A stretch of 64,000 bases of DNA from MRBY01 sp943371005 (GTDB taxonomy: Bacteria > Cyanobacteriota > Cyanobacteriia > Cyanobacteriales > MRBY01). The stretch lies in the NCBI GenBank assembly GCA_943371005.1, contig CALRTB020000006.1:1-64000 (forward strand). Direction: 5' to 3'. Below are positions 54,652 through 63,822 of the stretch, one piece after another. The notes under the pieces were generated by a model. It was given only the letters and a program-made list of their open reading frames with translations. It searched no databases and was not told the DNA's origin. Both the position numbers and the translations under genes were made by a program. Numbering within the stretch: the first letter of the stretch is position 1; each line of letters begins with the position of its first letter.

Positions 54652-57480
54652 TCATCTGCTTTTTGGGGGATTTTTCCAAGCCCAGTACCATTGGATCACG
54701 AGTTTTTCTAATTCCACCCAAACAAAAAGTAAAGTGCTGACCCCCAAACAGATTAGCAGTTGCTGGCCAGAGAGGCGTTGGGTGTCGAAAAACAGCCGCA
54801 GGGGTTCGACATAGACCAGCATGAGTTGGAGTATCGTGGTTGCGGCAACGGCAATGATTAGGTAGGGATTCCTTAAGGGATTACTGGTTAAGGTCAGTTG
54901 GGTGCGGGAACGCACGGCGATCGCATGGCCCATTTGAGACAAGCAGAGGGTGGTGAACACCATGGTTTTCCAACTGTCGGGGTAGGCATTGTAGCTATAG
55001 GCCATGAGGGCAATGCTGATTACCGAGAAAACCAAGCCAATGCGAATAATGTAAGAGCCTAAACCCCGCGCAAAAATGCTTTCTTGGGGATTAAAGGGAC
55101 GACGCTGCATCACGTCGGGTTCGGCGGGTTCGATGGCAAGGGCCAAGGCCGGTAATCCATCGGTGACGAGGTTCATCCAGAGGATTTGCAGGGGAATCAG
55201 GGGGACTTCAGATAAACCCATTAGCGGGGCGGCGGCAATGGTAATCACTTCGCCAATGTTGCTACCAAGAATGTATTGGATAAAGTGACGAATATTGGTG
55301 TAAACGACCCGGCCTTCCTCGGTGGCGGCGACAATGGTGGCAAAGTTATCGTCGAGGAGCACCATATCACTGGCTTCTTTACTGACATCAGTACCCGTAA
55401 TGCCCATGGCAATGCCGATATCCGCTTGCTTGAGGGCAGGGGCATCGTTGACGCCATCTCCGGTCATGGCAACAAATTTACCGCGACGCTGGAGGGCCTG
55501 GACAATGCGTAACTTATGTTCTGGGGCCACCCGTGCATAGATACTCACAGTTTCAACCATGGTTTCGAGATCGGCCTGGGAAAGTTTACTGAGTTCTACC
55601 CCTGTAAGGGCTTTGGCGTCTGGGGTCGTGATTCCCAATTGTTGGGCGATCGCCTTAGCGGTGAGTTGATGATCACCGGTGATCATCACTGGGCGAATCC
55701 CTGCCGCACGACATTTGGCCACCGCCTCTTTGACTTCTGGGCGGGGCGCATCCATCATCCCCACCAGACCCAGCCAAACCATCTCCTGTTCTGCATTTAC
55801 CTCAGCCTGAGCCTCCGGTACATGAGTTAAACGGCGCTGGGCAAATCCCAAAACCCGTAAACCCGCCTGGGCCATTTCGTTGTTGCGCTGTAGAATCGCC
55901 GCCCGATCTTCCGCTTGGAGAGGCAAAACACCCGTGGCGGTTTGGTACGTTTGACAGCGCTCAAGCACCAACTCCGGCGACCCCTTGCAACAGAGTAAAT
56001 AAGCTGCCGTTGATTCAACTTTGTCAGGGCTTGGCATGGCGCAAATCACACTCATGCGTTTGCGTTCCGAGGAAAAAGGAAATTCTCCCAAACGGGGCCA
56101 TTCTGCCTGGAGAGCTTCAGCAAATAAACCTCCTTTTCCAGCCAGACTTAATAAAGCCCCTTCTGTAGGGTCGCCAATAATTAGCCAATCTTGGTTGTCT
56201 TGTTTTAAAACAGCATCATTACAGAGGACACAAGCCCGCAATAATTGTTGCAATTCAGAATGTTGAGTCAGATTGAGGCTTTGATCCTGATGCAGAAATT
56301 CGCCCATGGGGGCATACCCTTCTCCAGTGACTTGGAGAGAATAATTCGGTAGTTCCAAACGCTGCACCACCATTTTATTTTGGGTGAGGGTACCCGTTTT
56401 ATCGGAGCAAATAGTATCGACGGAACCGAGGGTTTCTACGGCGGGGAGTTTCCGGATCAGGGCTTGGCGTTTCACCATGCGCTGGGTGCCAATGGCGAGG
56501 GTGACGGTAATTACAGCGGGCAAGCCTTCTGGGACGACGGCTACGGCCATGCTCAGGGAAACTTCGATTAGTTCTTTGATGCGACTAAAGTTGCCCACCT
56601 GGAGGCTACCGAAAACCACCACCAAAATCACGAGAATAATCGAGCCGGTGACCAAAATTTTGCCGAGGTGGGCCATCCGTTTCTGAAGGGGAGTTTGGCT
56701 AGTTTCTACGCCCTGGAGCATTTGGGCAATTTTGCCAAGCTCGGTGGTCATTCCGGTGGCCGTAATTAAAATCTTGCCCCGGCCTTGGAGCACTTCTGTG
56801 CCTGAAAAAACCATATTTTGGCGATCGCCTAGGGGCGTATCTTGTGCGAGTCCCACTGGGCAAACCCTTTTGGTGACAGGATTCGCTTCCCCAGTCAAGG
56901 CTGATTCGCGCACCTGGAGCTGGGCTGCTTCGAGGACAAGACCATCGGCACTGAGTTGGGAACCAGCTTCGATAAACATCAGATCCCCAGGCACTAACTG
57001 GGCTGCTTTGACTTCAAAAATTTGCCCCCCACGCCGCACCCGCACCTGGGGAGAAGACATTTTTTTGAGGGCGGCCAGGGCTTTTTCGGCGCGGCTTTCC
57101 TGCATAAATCCCAAAAAGCCATTCAGAACCACGATGGCGAGGATGGCGATCGTATCTTTAAAAGGGACAGTGCCTTCGGATAATGCACCGGTTTGGAGCT
57201 CCGTAAAATCAATCACCCCAGAAATCAACGCCACTACAATCAGCATGATCAGCATCACATTTTTAAACTGATCGAGGAAAATTTCCCAGGTATTCCGCCC
57301 CCGACCTGCTTCAATTTCATTGGGGCCATAGGACTGTTGACGCCGTTCTACCTCCGGCACTTCTAGGCCCTGTTGTTCATCTGCTTGAAATACTTGGAGG
57401 ACATGGGCGATCGCCTGATGGTGCCAAGGGGCCGCTGGGTCTGGTAAAGAAGTCTTTTCGTGGAGATCACTCACAATCAC
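54652..57480 (-). CDS. P-type cation ATPase, Ca2+-ATPase (PacL-like)
   Basis: 942 residues, P2A class. The phosphorylation motif is CSDKTGTLTQNKM; the TGEANPV actuator loop, MITGDHQLTAKAIA and GDGVNDAPALKQADIGIAMG are present. The ion-binding helices include VVPEGLPAVITVTLAIG and NIGEVITIA, which fit the SERCA/PacL group. About ten spans. It would export Ca2+ (or Mn2+) from the cytosol. The start is GTG, either 57480 or 57474, of which the second has better spacing from GGA. Two direct repeats lie just upstream. Confidence 0.93.
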   Translation of the reverse strand: MIVSDLHEKTSLPDPAAPWHHQAIAHVLQVFQADEQQGLEVPEVERRQQSYGPNEIEAGRGRNTWEIFLDQFKNVMLIMLIVVALISGVIDFTELQTGALSEGTVPFKDTIAILAIVVLNGFLGFMQESRAEKALAALKKMSSPQVRVRRGGQIFEVKAAQLVPGDLMFIEAGSQLSADGLVLEAAQLQVRESALTGEANPVTKRVCPVGLAQDTPLGDRQNMVFSGTEVLQGRGKILITATGMTTELGKIAQMLQGVETSQTPLQKRMAHLGKILVTGSIILVILVVVFGSLQVGNFSRIKELIEVSLSMAVAVVPEGLPAVITVTLAIGTQRMVKRQALIRKLPAVETLGSVDTICSDKTGTLTQNKMVVQRLELPNYSLQVTGEGYAPMGEFLHQDQSLNLTQHSELQQLLRACVLCNDAVLKQDNQDWLIIGDPTEGALLSLAGKGGLFAEALQAEWPRLGEFPFSSERKRMSVICAMPSPDKVESTAAYLLCCKGSPELVLERCQTYQTATGVLPLQAEDRAAILQRNNEMAQAGLRVLGFAQRRLTHVPEAQAEVNAEQEMVWLGLVGMMDAPRPEVKEAVAKCRAAGIRPVMITGDHQLTAKAIAQQLGITTPDAKALTGVELSKLSQADLETMVETVSIYARVAPEHKLRIVQALQRRGKFVAMTGDGVNDAPALKQADIGIAMGITGTDVSKEASDMVLLDDNFATIVAATEEGRVVYTNIRHFIQYILGSNIGEVITIAAAPLMGLSEVPLIPLQILWMNLVTDGLPALALAIEPAEPDVMQRRPFNPQESIFARGLGSYIIRIGLVFSVISIALMAYSYNAYPDSWKTMVFTTLCLSQMGHAIAVRSRTQLTLTSNPLRNPYLIIAVAATTILQLMLVYVEPLRLFFDTQRLSGQQLLICLGVSTLLFVWVELEKLVIQWYWAWKNPPKSR

Positions 57481-57855
57481 AATCCAAAAAAATATCGCTC
57501 AAATATTATCCGTAATCATAAAGGTTATCGCTCTAATATTGCTTTAAACTGGCGAAAATTATGAAATTTTGTTATACTGTTATTGGCAGCTATTTTTCGA
57601 CAGTAACAAAATAAAATGTAACGGCTTTTGGCGAGAGTCAAGCAGACTACAGAAGTTGTGAAATAATAAAAGTAAGGGACTTCATACTCTACATCAAAAT
57701 ATCAAGTTTTCGCTGAATGTTTTGGGGCAATAATCGACTGAGACGTCAACTCCAATGATGTGAACAAGTACCCACCGAAAGCCGATGACCCAAGCGAAAA
57801 AAAGACCGTCGAAAACTGGCTCGGTTTTGTTCAGAATTGGCAGGAGGAAGTAAAT
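57481..57855. promoter_or_regulatory. Divergent region between the Ca-ATPase and pentapeptide genes
   Basis: A 375-bp spacer. Near-identical repeats TATCGCTCAAATATTA (57493-57508) and TATCGCTCTAATATTG (57526-57541) lie 33 bp apart, directly upstream of the ATPase start. TATACT at 57573-57578 is a candidate -10 in the pentapeptide direction. An in-frame extension of the pentapeptide gene from GTG at 57760 is open but lacks support. AGGAGG at 57843-57848 marks the true pentapeptide start. Confidence 0.45.
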
Positions 57856-58317
57856 ATGAAACGCCTATTATTAGCCCTCGCAACCCTCACGATGCTCTTG
57901 GCGATCGCCAAGCCAGCTAGGGGCGAAAACCCAGACCACGTCAAGCGTCTGTTAGAAACGGGTGCCTGCCAAGGCTGCAACCTCATTGGTGCAGATCTTC
58001 GGGATACTCACCTAATCGGGGCCGACCTGCGAGATGCGAACCTCAGTTATGCCAACCTCGAAGGGGCCAACCTAGAGGGGGCCGATTTAACTGGTGCGAA
58101 CCTTTCCGGGGCCGACTTTACCGACGTTTTTCTGACTAACGCGGTCTTAAACTACGCCCGAATTAACCGGGTAAATTTCACCGCTGCCCGAATGTATGAT
58201 ACCCACGTCTTCGGCGCTGTGATGGAAGATCTAACCTTAACCGATGCGGAATTATTTAATACCGATATCAGCGTTGGTGGTAGCTACGAAGACGTTGAAT
58301 TGCTCGAGCAATACTAA
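57856..58317 (+). CDS. Secreted pentapeptide-repeat protein
   Basis: 153 residues from the ATG with a textbook AGGAGG upstream. A Sec signal peptide (MKRLLLALATLTMLLAIAKPARG) leads to HVKRLLETGACQGCNLIGADL, then about twelve pentapeptide repeats (ADLRDANLSYANLEGANLEG). The CXXC at the start of the mature part could cap the helix with a disulfide. Such short exported proteins occur in the lumen or periplasm of cyanobacteria; the function is unknown. The GT39-like gene starts 47 bases downstream. Confidence 0.88.
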   Translation: MKRLLLALATLTMLLAIAKPARGENPDHVKRLLETGACQGCNLIGADLRDTHLIGADLRDANLSYANLEGANLEGADLTGANLSGADFTDVFLTNAVLNYARINRVNFTAARMYDTHVFGAVMEDLTLTDAELFNTDISVGGSYEDVELLEQY

Positions 58318-58364
58318 AGAGTAATCTGCTATTGTCCTTTCAAGACTGATCTGCGAAAGGCACA

Positions 58365-60077
58365 ATGGCAAGTTCCCGAATATTTTCTAAAAAAGATTTT
58401 TATCTACTCAGCATTTGGGTGGGGTTAGGAACGTTATTACGCTTCTGGAACCTCACCCTTAAGTCTGTGTGGGGAGATGAATGGGCCACTTTAGTGTTTA
58501 GCTTGGGCCATGGCTTTCGGGAAATTCCTCTGGATCAGTTGATTTCTCCTGATATTCTGCTGGCCCCACTCCGCTATGAAACTGACACGAATCTTGCAAC
58601 GGTCAGCGACGTGCTCCTCAGTGAGAGTAACCATCCGCCTTTGTACTACTGGCTGACCCACCTCTGGTTTGATTTGTGGAGTACAGATGGGGAACTCATT
58701 AGTATCTTTGTGGGGCGATCGCCTGCTGCTTTTTTTGGGGTTTTGCTGATTCTGGTGGTGTTCGGAGTGAGCGTCTGGATCTTTAAAAATAAATGGGCGG
58801 CCCACGGTGGGGCGATCGCCATGGCCTTGTCCCCCTACGCCGTTTATCTTTCCCAGGAGGCCCGTCACTATACCCTGGCGATGATCTGGATGACCCTTTC
58901 CTATGGGTGCGTTGCAAAAATCATTCAAGCTCAACAACAATCACAAAAAATTTCGTTTCAGGTGTTATTGGGCTGGTTCATTGTCAATGCGTTAGGGGTG
59001 GCAAGCCATTATTTTATGGTGTTGTCTCTGTTTGCCGAGGCGCTAGTTTTATTGTTTTTCTATGGCCAAGATGCCCTGGACTATTACGCAACAAATAAAT
59101 CCCTAAAAATCTTTTTCCCAGGATATTGGCAACGGATTTTTTGCGGGGCGATCGCCTCGGTAATTGTCGTTTTTCTGCTACTCAACCACTGGCAAAGTCA
59201 AAATAATGACGAACTGACTTCCTGGCTCAATCAAGACTACGGTTGGGGGTTAGGAAATCTACTGCCACCGCTCCGTTCCTTGGGCTGGGCTTTAGGGATG
59301 ATTTTTATGCTACCCATCGAAGCAGATCAAACTTGGCTAATGGTGGCTTCGGCGATCGCCCTTTTGCTGATTTTGCTCTGGTTTATTCCTAATCTGACGG
59401 CGGCATTCCAACAAGGCTGGGCACATTTAGAAGTCAAAATTTTTACAGGCATTATTATTGCGAATCTGGTCACAATTCTTGGCATTACCTATGTGCTGAA
59501 GTTGGATATTACCCTAGCTCCCCGCTACCATTTCATTTATTTTCCAGCGTTAATTATTCTACTAGGATTTTTCCTGGCGCAAATGGGAAAAAATATTTCA
59601 TGTTCTCAAAGATTTTGGCCTAAAAATTGCCGTCTCAGTGCCCTAATGATTGTGGGTTTAATGGGTTTAAGTAGTTTGTGTGTCAATGTAGATTTGGCCT
59701 ACCGGAAGCCCGAAAATAATCAGGCGATCGCCCAAGTCCTCCAACAAAATTTAGACAGGAATATTCCTCCGATTTTCGCCACCCACTACTATGAATTAGG
59801 CGTTGTTCGCACCCAGATGGGTTTAGCTTGGGCTTTGCATCATCTCGATCCCAGCCTGCAACCCCGGTTTTTGATTCTCGATAATTTTTTCAAACAAGAT
59901 ACAGCGGCCGAAGTCCTTACTGAAACTGCGACTCAGCTCACGGAACCAACTCAGATCTTGATGTTTAATACCCATTTTGCGCCCCCAGAATCAATCTGTC
60001 CGTTACAACCGGAATCAGGACAAAAGGTGACAGGATATCGCTATCGTTTGTATTTTTGCGATCCTTCTTCTGAATGA
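58365..60077 (+). CDS. GT39-like membrane glycosyltransferase
   Basis: 570 residues with about ten hydrophobic spans. The first loop has the acidic pair in SVWGDEWATLVFSLG, and SNHPPLYYWLTHLWFDL follows, as in GT-C transferases of the PMT_2 (GT39) type. YLSQEARHYTLAMIWMTLSYG is a further family-like stretch. It should use a polyprenyl-phosphate sugar donor at the outer face of the inner membrane. The acceptor is unknown. It is a different branch from the GT39-type gene at 7.5 kb. Confidence 0.82.
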   Translation: MASSRIFSKKDFYLLSIWVGLGTLLRFWNLTLKSVWGDEWATLVFSLGHGFREIPLDQLISPDILLAPLRYETDTNLATVSDVLLSESNHPPLYYWLTHLWFDLWSTDGELISIFVGRSPAAFFGVLLILVVFGVSVWIFKNKWAAHGGAIAMALSPYAVYLSQEARHYTLAMIWMTLSYGCVAKIIQAQQQSQKISFQVLLGWFIVNALGVASHYFMVLSLFAEALVLLFFYGQDALDYYATNKSLKIFFPGYWQRIFCGAIASVIVVFLLLNHWQSQNNDELTSWLNQDYGWGLGNLLPPLRSLGWALGMIFMLPIEADQTWLMVASAIALLLILLWFIPNLTAAFQQGWAHLEVKIFTGIIIANLVTILGITYVLKLDITLAPRYHFIYFPALIILLGFFLAQMGKNISCSQRFWPKNCRLSALMIVGLMGLSSLCVNVDLAYRKPENNQAIAQVLQQNLDRNIPPIFATHYYELGVVRTQMGLAWALHHLDPSLQPRFLILDNFFKQDTAAEVLTETATQLTEPTQILMFNTHFAPPESICPLQPESGQKVTGYRYRLYFCDPSSE

Positions 60078-60092
60078 GCTTCTCGATCTTCA

Positions 60093-60123
60093 TAAAAAAA
60101 GAGACTTACTCTGAGTAAGTCCC
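60093..60123 (-). terminator. Intrinsic terminator of sodB
   Basis: Arms GACTTAC (60103-60109) and GTAAGTC (60115-60121), five-base loop. The A-run at 60093-60100 becomes the T-tail on the minus strand. It lies about 60 bases after the sodB stop and may also serve the convergent gene. Confidence 0.65.
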
Positions 60124-60181
60124 TTGTCGGTTCAGTTAGATGTTTTGAAAAACCAAGTGAATTTTTGGATTCAAACGGACA

Positions 60182-60781
60182 TTAGGCCGCTGCGAGGTTA
60201 GCCGCCACGAAGTCCCAGTTCACAAGACTGGTGAGGAAGGTGCTGATATAGTCGGGGCGACGGTTTTGGTAGTCGAGGTAGTAAGCATGTTCCCAAACGT
60301 CCATGGTGAGGAGGGGAGTTTGGCCTTCGGTCATGGGGTTGCCAGCATTGCCAGTTTTGGTGACCTTGAGGGTGCCATTATCGAGGACGAGCCAAGCCCA
60401 ACCACTACCAAACTGGGTGGCACCAGCGGTCTTAAAAGCCTCAACAAACTTATCGAAACTACCGAAGTCGGCGTTGATTTTGTCGGCAAGGGCACCAGTG
60501 GGTTGACCACCGCCACCGGGCTTCATGCAGTTCCAGTAGAAGCTGTGGTTCCACGCTTGGGCAGCGTTATTAAACAAACCTGCTTTGGCGGGATCTGCGG
60601 CTACAGCTTTGATTACGTCTTCGATACTTTTGCTATCCATGTCGGTGCCAGCTACGGCATCGTTGTACTTGGAGACATAGCCCGCATGGTGCTTGTCATG
60701 GTGAAATTCTAAGGTGCTCTTCGAGATGTGGGGTTCGAGGGCAGTGTAATCGTAGGGTAATGCAGGTAGTTCGTATCCCAT
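60182..60781 (-). CDS. sodB: Iron superoxide dismutase
   Basis: 199 residues. The metal ligands are His27, His79, Asp161 and His165, seen in LEFHHDKHHAGYV, QAWNHSFYW and MDVWEHAYYLDYQN. ATQFGSGWAWLV holds the second-sphere Gln typical of FeSOD. There is no signal peptide, so it acts in the cytosol, against superoxide made by photosynthetic electron transport. Full length and intact. Confidence 0.96.
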   Translation of the reverse strand: MGYELPALPYDYTALEPHISKSTLEFHHDKHHAGYVSKYNDAVAGTDMDSKSIEDVIKAVAADPAKAGLFNNAAQAWNHSFYWNCMKPGGGGQPTGALADKINADFGSFDKFVEAFKTAGATQFGSGWAWLVLDNGTLKVTKTGNAGNPMTEGQTPLLTMDVWEHAYYLDYQNRRPDYISTFLTSLVNWDFVAANLAAA

Positions 60782-60996
60782 GGTGGTGTTTTCCTCGTTG
60801 GAGTTTGCAGGATGCTCCAGAAATTTCCTATCTCAGGAAGATTCTGAAGTGAGAGTTGTTCGTAGAACGTACTGATTAGGATCTTAGCATGAACATTTAC
60901 CCCCCCTGGGTAGAGACATCCGCACCCTTACCCCCAGTGGGGCGATCGCCAAAACCCGATTTTTGGCCACTACAGTTTGGCACAATGAACCACGAC

Positions 60997-61033
60997 AAAA
61001 GACCCCTGGGCCGTTCGACACCGGAGGTCTTTG
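60997..61033 (-). terminator. Probable terminator after tRNA-Ala(GGC)
   Basis: Arms AAAGACC (60998-61004) and GGTCTTT (61026-61032) with a GC-rich interior. It is downstream of the minus-strand tRNA, and four T follow the stem on that strand. Confidence 0.4.
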
Positions 61034-61056
61034 ATTTTTTAAAACTGATTTTTTTA

Positions 61057-61129
<73 letters not shown>

Positions 61130-61202
61130 TTAGGCACGGATAATATATTGCCCTAACTATTTTAGGCTTGTCAAGCTTTGGGGGAAAAAGTTTTGGCTTG
61201 CC

Positions 61203-62126
61203 CTAGATAATTTGGGCCTTGGGGGCGGTTTGGTGGTGATTTTGGGTGATTTCGACGTAGATATGTTCGAGCTGAATGCCTTGGCGGGCAATGGAATCGA
61301 CGGGAATGCCCTGGAAAATGTCGAGGATTTCGGAAAGCTCTAGGGCCTCCGGTAACCAAAAAGCAAGATCACCACCATAGTTGCGTTGGGTAAATCCGGC
61401 GGCTGTGCCCTTGGCGATCGCCCTTTCTCTGTCCGTCGTTTGGAGGAGGACAATTTCTTTGGCGGGAATCCGTTGGCGTAGTTCTGGGAGAGTCCCCTCG
61501 GCGATAATTTGTCCCCCCTTCAGGATGCCAATGCGCTGACAGAGTCGCTGGGCTTCGTCTAAAAGATGGGTCGTCAGCAAAATCGTCATCCCCTCCTCCC
61601 GGAGCCGCTGGATCAGTTGCCAGATTTCATAGCGAGTTTCGATATCTAGCCCTGTGGTCGGCTCGTCTAAAATCAACAACTGGGGACGGTGCATCAGGGC
61701 AATGGCAATGTTCATTCGCCGTTGCATTCCCCCACTGAGGGTTTCTACGGGGGCACCATGGCGATCGCCCAGTCCCACTGCCTCTAAACAAACGCCGATT
61801 TGGGTTTGACAATCCTGTTTCGACAGCCCGTAGATGCGACCATAAAACCGGAGATTTTCGGCGCAGGTGAGGGTTTTGTAGAGCAAATTTTCCTGGGGGG
61901 CGACCCCAATGATTTTTTTCGTTGCTTCAGAAAGGGGAGAGGCGGCGATTTCAATGGCACCACCATCGGCCTGGAGTAAATTGCACAGGATATTGATGGT
62001 TGTGGTTTTTCCGGCCCCATTTGGCCCCAGGAGACCATAAATTTCCCCGGCGTCGATGTGCAAATTTAGGCCCTGGAGTACCGAACGCTGGCCATAGGCT
62101 TTTGTGAGGTTGCGAATTTCTAACAT
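61203..62126 (-). CDS. ABC transporter ATP-binding protein
   Basis: 307 residues. Walker A GPNGAGKTT, a Q-loop region (GVAPQENLLY), signature LSGGMQRRMNIA, Walker B LLILDEPTTGLD and switch His in LLTTHLLDEA are intact. The C-terminal 75 residues look like the DrrA/CcmA-type extension. It would power an export-type ABC-2 transporter; no permease gene is in view. The gene upstream on the same strand is the SagB-type oxidoreductase, 42 bp away, so they may share a transcript. Confidence 0.92.
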   Translation of the reverse strand: MLEIRNLTKAYGQRSVLQGLNLHIDAGEIYGLLGPNGAGKTTTINILCNLLQADGGAIEIAASPLSEATKKIIGVAPQENLLYKTLTCAENLRFYGRIYGLSKQDCQTQIGVCLEAVGLGDRHGAPVETLSGGMQRRMNIAIALMHRPQLLILDEPTTGLDIETRYEIWQLIQRLREEGMTILLTTHLLDEAQRLCQRIGILKGGQIIAEGTLPELRQRIPAKEIVLLQTTDRERAIAKGTAAGFTQRNYGGDLAFWLPEALELSEILDIFQGIPVDSIARQGIQLEHIYVEITQNHHQTAPKAQII

Positions 62127-62168
62127 GGGCGATCGCCTTTTTTCCCAATCCTAATGCTGTAGTTCAGT

Positions 62169-63686
62169 TTAGCCCTGCTCTGGCACACCGAGGGTCGTGA
62201 CATAGAGCACCGCCTCATCATCAGGAATGCCTAAAACCTCGTTGACTTGATCATCAAAGAAGCCCCCAATGCCACTGACTCCCAAGTCTAGCTGGATTGC
62301 GGCGAGGTTTAAGCGTTGCCCCAATTGGCCTGCGTCCATATGTAGATAACGATAGGCGCGATCGCCATAGCGGCTGACTGCGGCCCCTAAATCTGCTGTG
62401 TGGAACACCAAAGCCGCCGCATCTCGCCCTAAATCTTGACCTAAACAAAGGTAATGCAACTCTTCGCGGAAGTTTTTAAACCGTATCTGTCGTAATGCCT
62501 GGGCCTTAGGCGCATAGTAATAGCAGCCTGCCTCTAAGCCCTCTACCCCAGAAACCGCCACAAAGGTCTCGATCAAACTCAAGTCAAAATAGTCCGGATC
62601 GCCCAATAAACCCTGTTCCCCGTAGTCTTCAGGATGGTAGGTAAAGTGGAGTATCAGTTGCAATTCTTCGAGGGTGAGGTCTTCCCCGGTGTAGGCACGG
62701 GTCGAGCGCCGTTTTAACAGGGTTTCTTCTAAGTCCTCTTGGTCTTCGCCCCAGTCAATGCGCTGACGATAGCGATTTTCGGCATCGGTATTCGCGAGGG
62801 AAACCTTTAAACAAAACGGAAAATTATATTTATCTTCCAACAAATTCGGTTGCTGGGGGGGCACTGAAGCCTTGGCCTGAATCATCGAAGCTTCATGGAG
62901 AGCCTTGAGTAGCGCTTCATCTGACAAATCAGGGTAATCCAGGGCCACAGGGGAAGGGAGGGCGGTTTTGCCGTGGCTGGTTGCTTGGGGTTGCGGGTTG
63001 AGGGCCATAATACTGGTCACTGCCTCTGTTTCACCGTCGAGATAGAGGAGTTGATTCATCAGGCGATCGCTAAACCCACCAATGAGATGGGGACGAAACC
63101 CATGGGCCGTGGCCGCCAAGTTCACATTACCCAGCAAATGGCCTGTATCAAGGAAAATACGACGGTAGGCCCGGGCTTCGTAGCGCCAAGCCGAGCGATA
63201 AAAAATTGCCGTAGTCACGAGGGCCAGTTGGGTCTTTTCGAGGGCGGGATGGCGAAAACAAGCTTCTTGAAGATCGACCCAACAGTGGTTATCCCAAAAG
63301 CGAAGTAGGGTGTGGGTTTGGGGCTGATAGTGGTAGAGGCCCGCCGGGAGCAGTTCAGTACCCCGGGAGATGAGATATAGTTCCGCCGGATACAAGCCGC
63401 CCGCCGAAGGAGCTGTTCTCAAGTAAACGAAATCTCCCCCAAAGGTGGGAATTTTGGCGGTCAGCCCGTAGCTTAACAACAGCAAATAGGACAGATTTTC
63501 CCACTGGGGCTCATTGCGGTCAAGTTCTAAATAGGGCTTGAGATCGTAGCTGGTGCCAATTTTGTAGCCTTTGAAAGGACTCGGCTGCTGGGACCAATCT
63601 AGGGATTTGCCCCGCTTGGAAAGGGTTTGGGGATCGTATTTGGTGCGTTGGTGATAATGGGCTGAGAGGGGTAGAGATCGGCTCAT
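62169..63686 (-). CDS. Two-domain SagB-type nitroreductase/dehydrogenase
   Basis: 505 residues from ATG at 63686 (MSRSLPLSAHYHQRTKYDPQ), a start I recall from cyanobacterial homologues. The N-terminal half (KIPTFGGDFVYLRTAPSAGGLYPAELYLI, then FLDTGHLLGNVNLAATAHG) and the C-terminal half (RRSTRAYTGEDLTLEELQLIL, MDAGQLGQRLNLAAIQLDLG) are each nitroreductase-fold, FMN-binding domains. SagB proteins oxidise azolines in peptide natural products, but no precursor or cyclodehydratase is nearby, so that role is not supported. In-frame starts upstream, such as 63716, are possible. Confidence 0.88.
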   Translation of the reverse strand: MSRSLPLSAHYHQRTKYDPQTLSKRGKSLDWSQQPSPFKGYKIGTSYDLKPYLELDRNEPQWENLSYLLLLSYGLTAKIPTFGGDFVYLRTAPSAGGLYPAELYLISRGTELLPAGLYHYQPQTHTLLRFWDNHCWVDLQEACFRHPALEKTQLALVTTAIFYRSAWRYEARAYRRIFLDTGHLLGNVNLAATAHGFRPHLIGGFSDRLMNQLLYLDGETEAVTSIMALNPQPQATSHGKTALPSPVALDYPDLSDEALLKALHEASMIQAKASVPPQQPNLLEDKYNFPFCLKVSLANTDAENRYRQRIDWGEDQEDLEETLLKRRSTRAYTGEDLTLEELQLILHFTYHPEDYGEQGLLGDPDYFDLSLIETFVAVSGVEGLEAGCYYYAPKAQALRQIRFKNFREELHYLCLGQDLGRDAAALVFHTADLGAAVSRYGDRAYRYLHMDAGQLGQRLNLAAIQLDLGVSGIGGFFDDQVNEVLGIPDDEAVLYVTTLGVPEQG

Positions 63687-63822
63687 TTTTTCCCGAAAGC
63701 AAGAAAACTCTTCCATTATCCCCCTTGGTTCCCCCTTGACGGAAACTTTTTTCCCGGCGATCGCTTCTTTAGGTAGCATGAAAGGCAAGGCGATCGCCCT
63801 TTGGAGTTTTCGGTTATTGACT

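Noticed and set aside
57760..57855. Longer start of the secreted pentapeptide protein
   Set aside because: It would bury the signal peptide behind 32 charged residues, and AGGAGG marks the ATG at 57856.
60970..61035. A second tRNA-like T-arm next to tRNA-Ala(GGC)
   Set aside because: The GTGTCGAACGG stretch does not form a full cloverleaf; it is better explained as the interior of a terminator hairpin.
62169..63686. Ribosomal peptide (thiazole/oxazole) gene cluster suggested by the SagB-type gene
   Set aside because: No YcaO, SagC/D or precursor peptide is present within the window.
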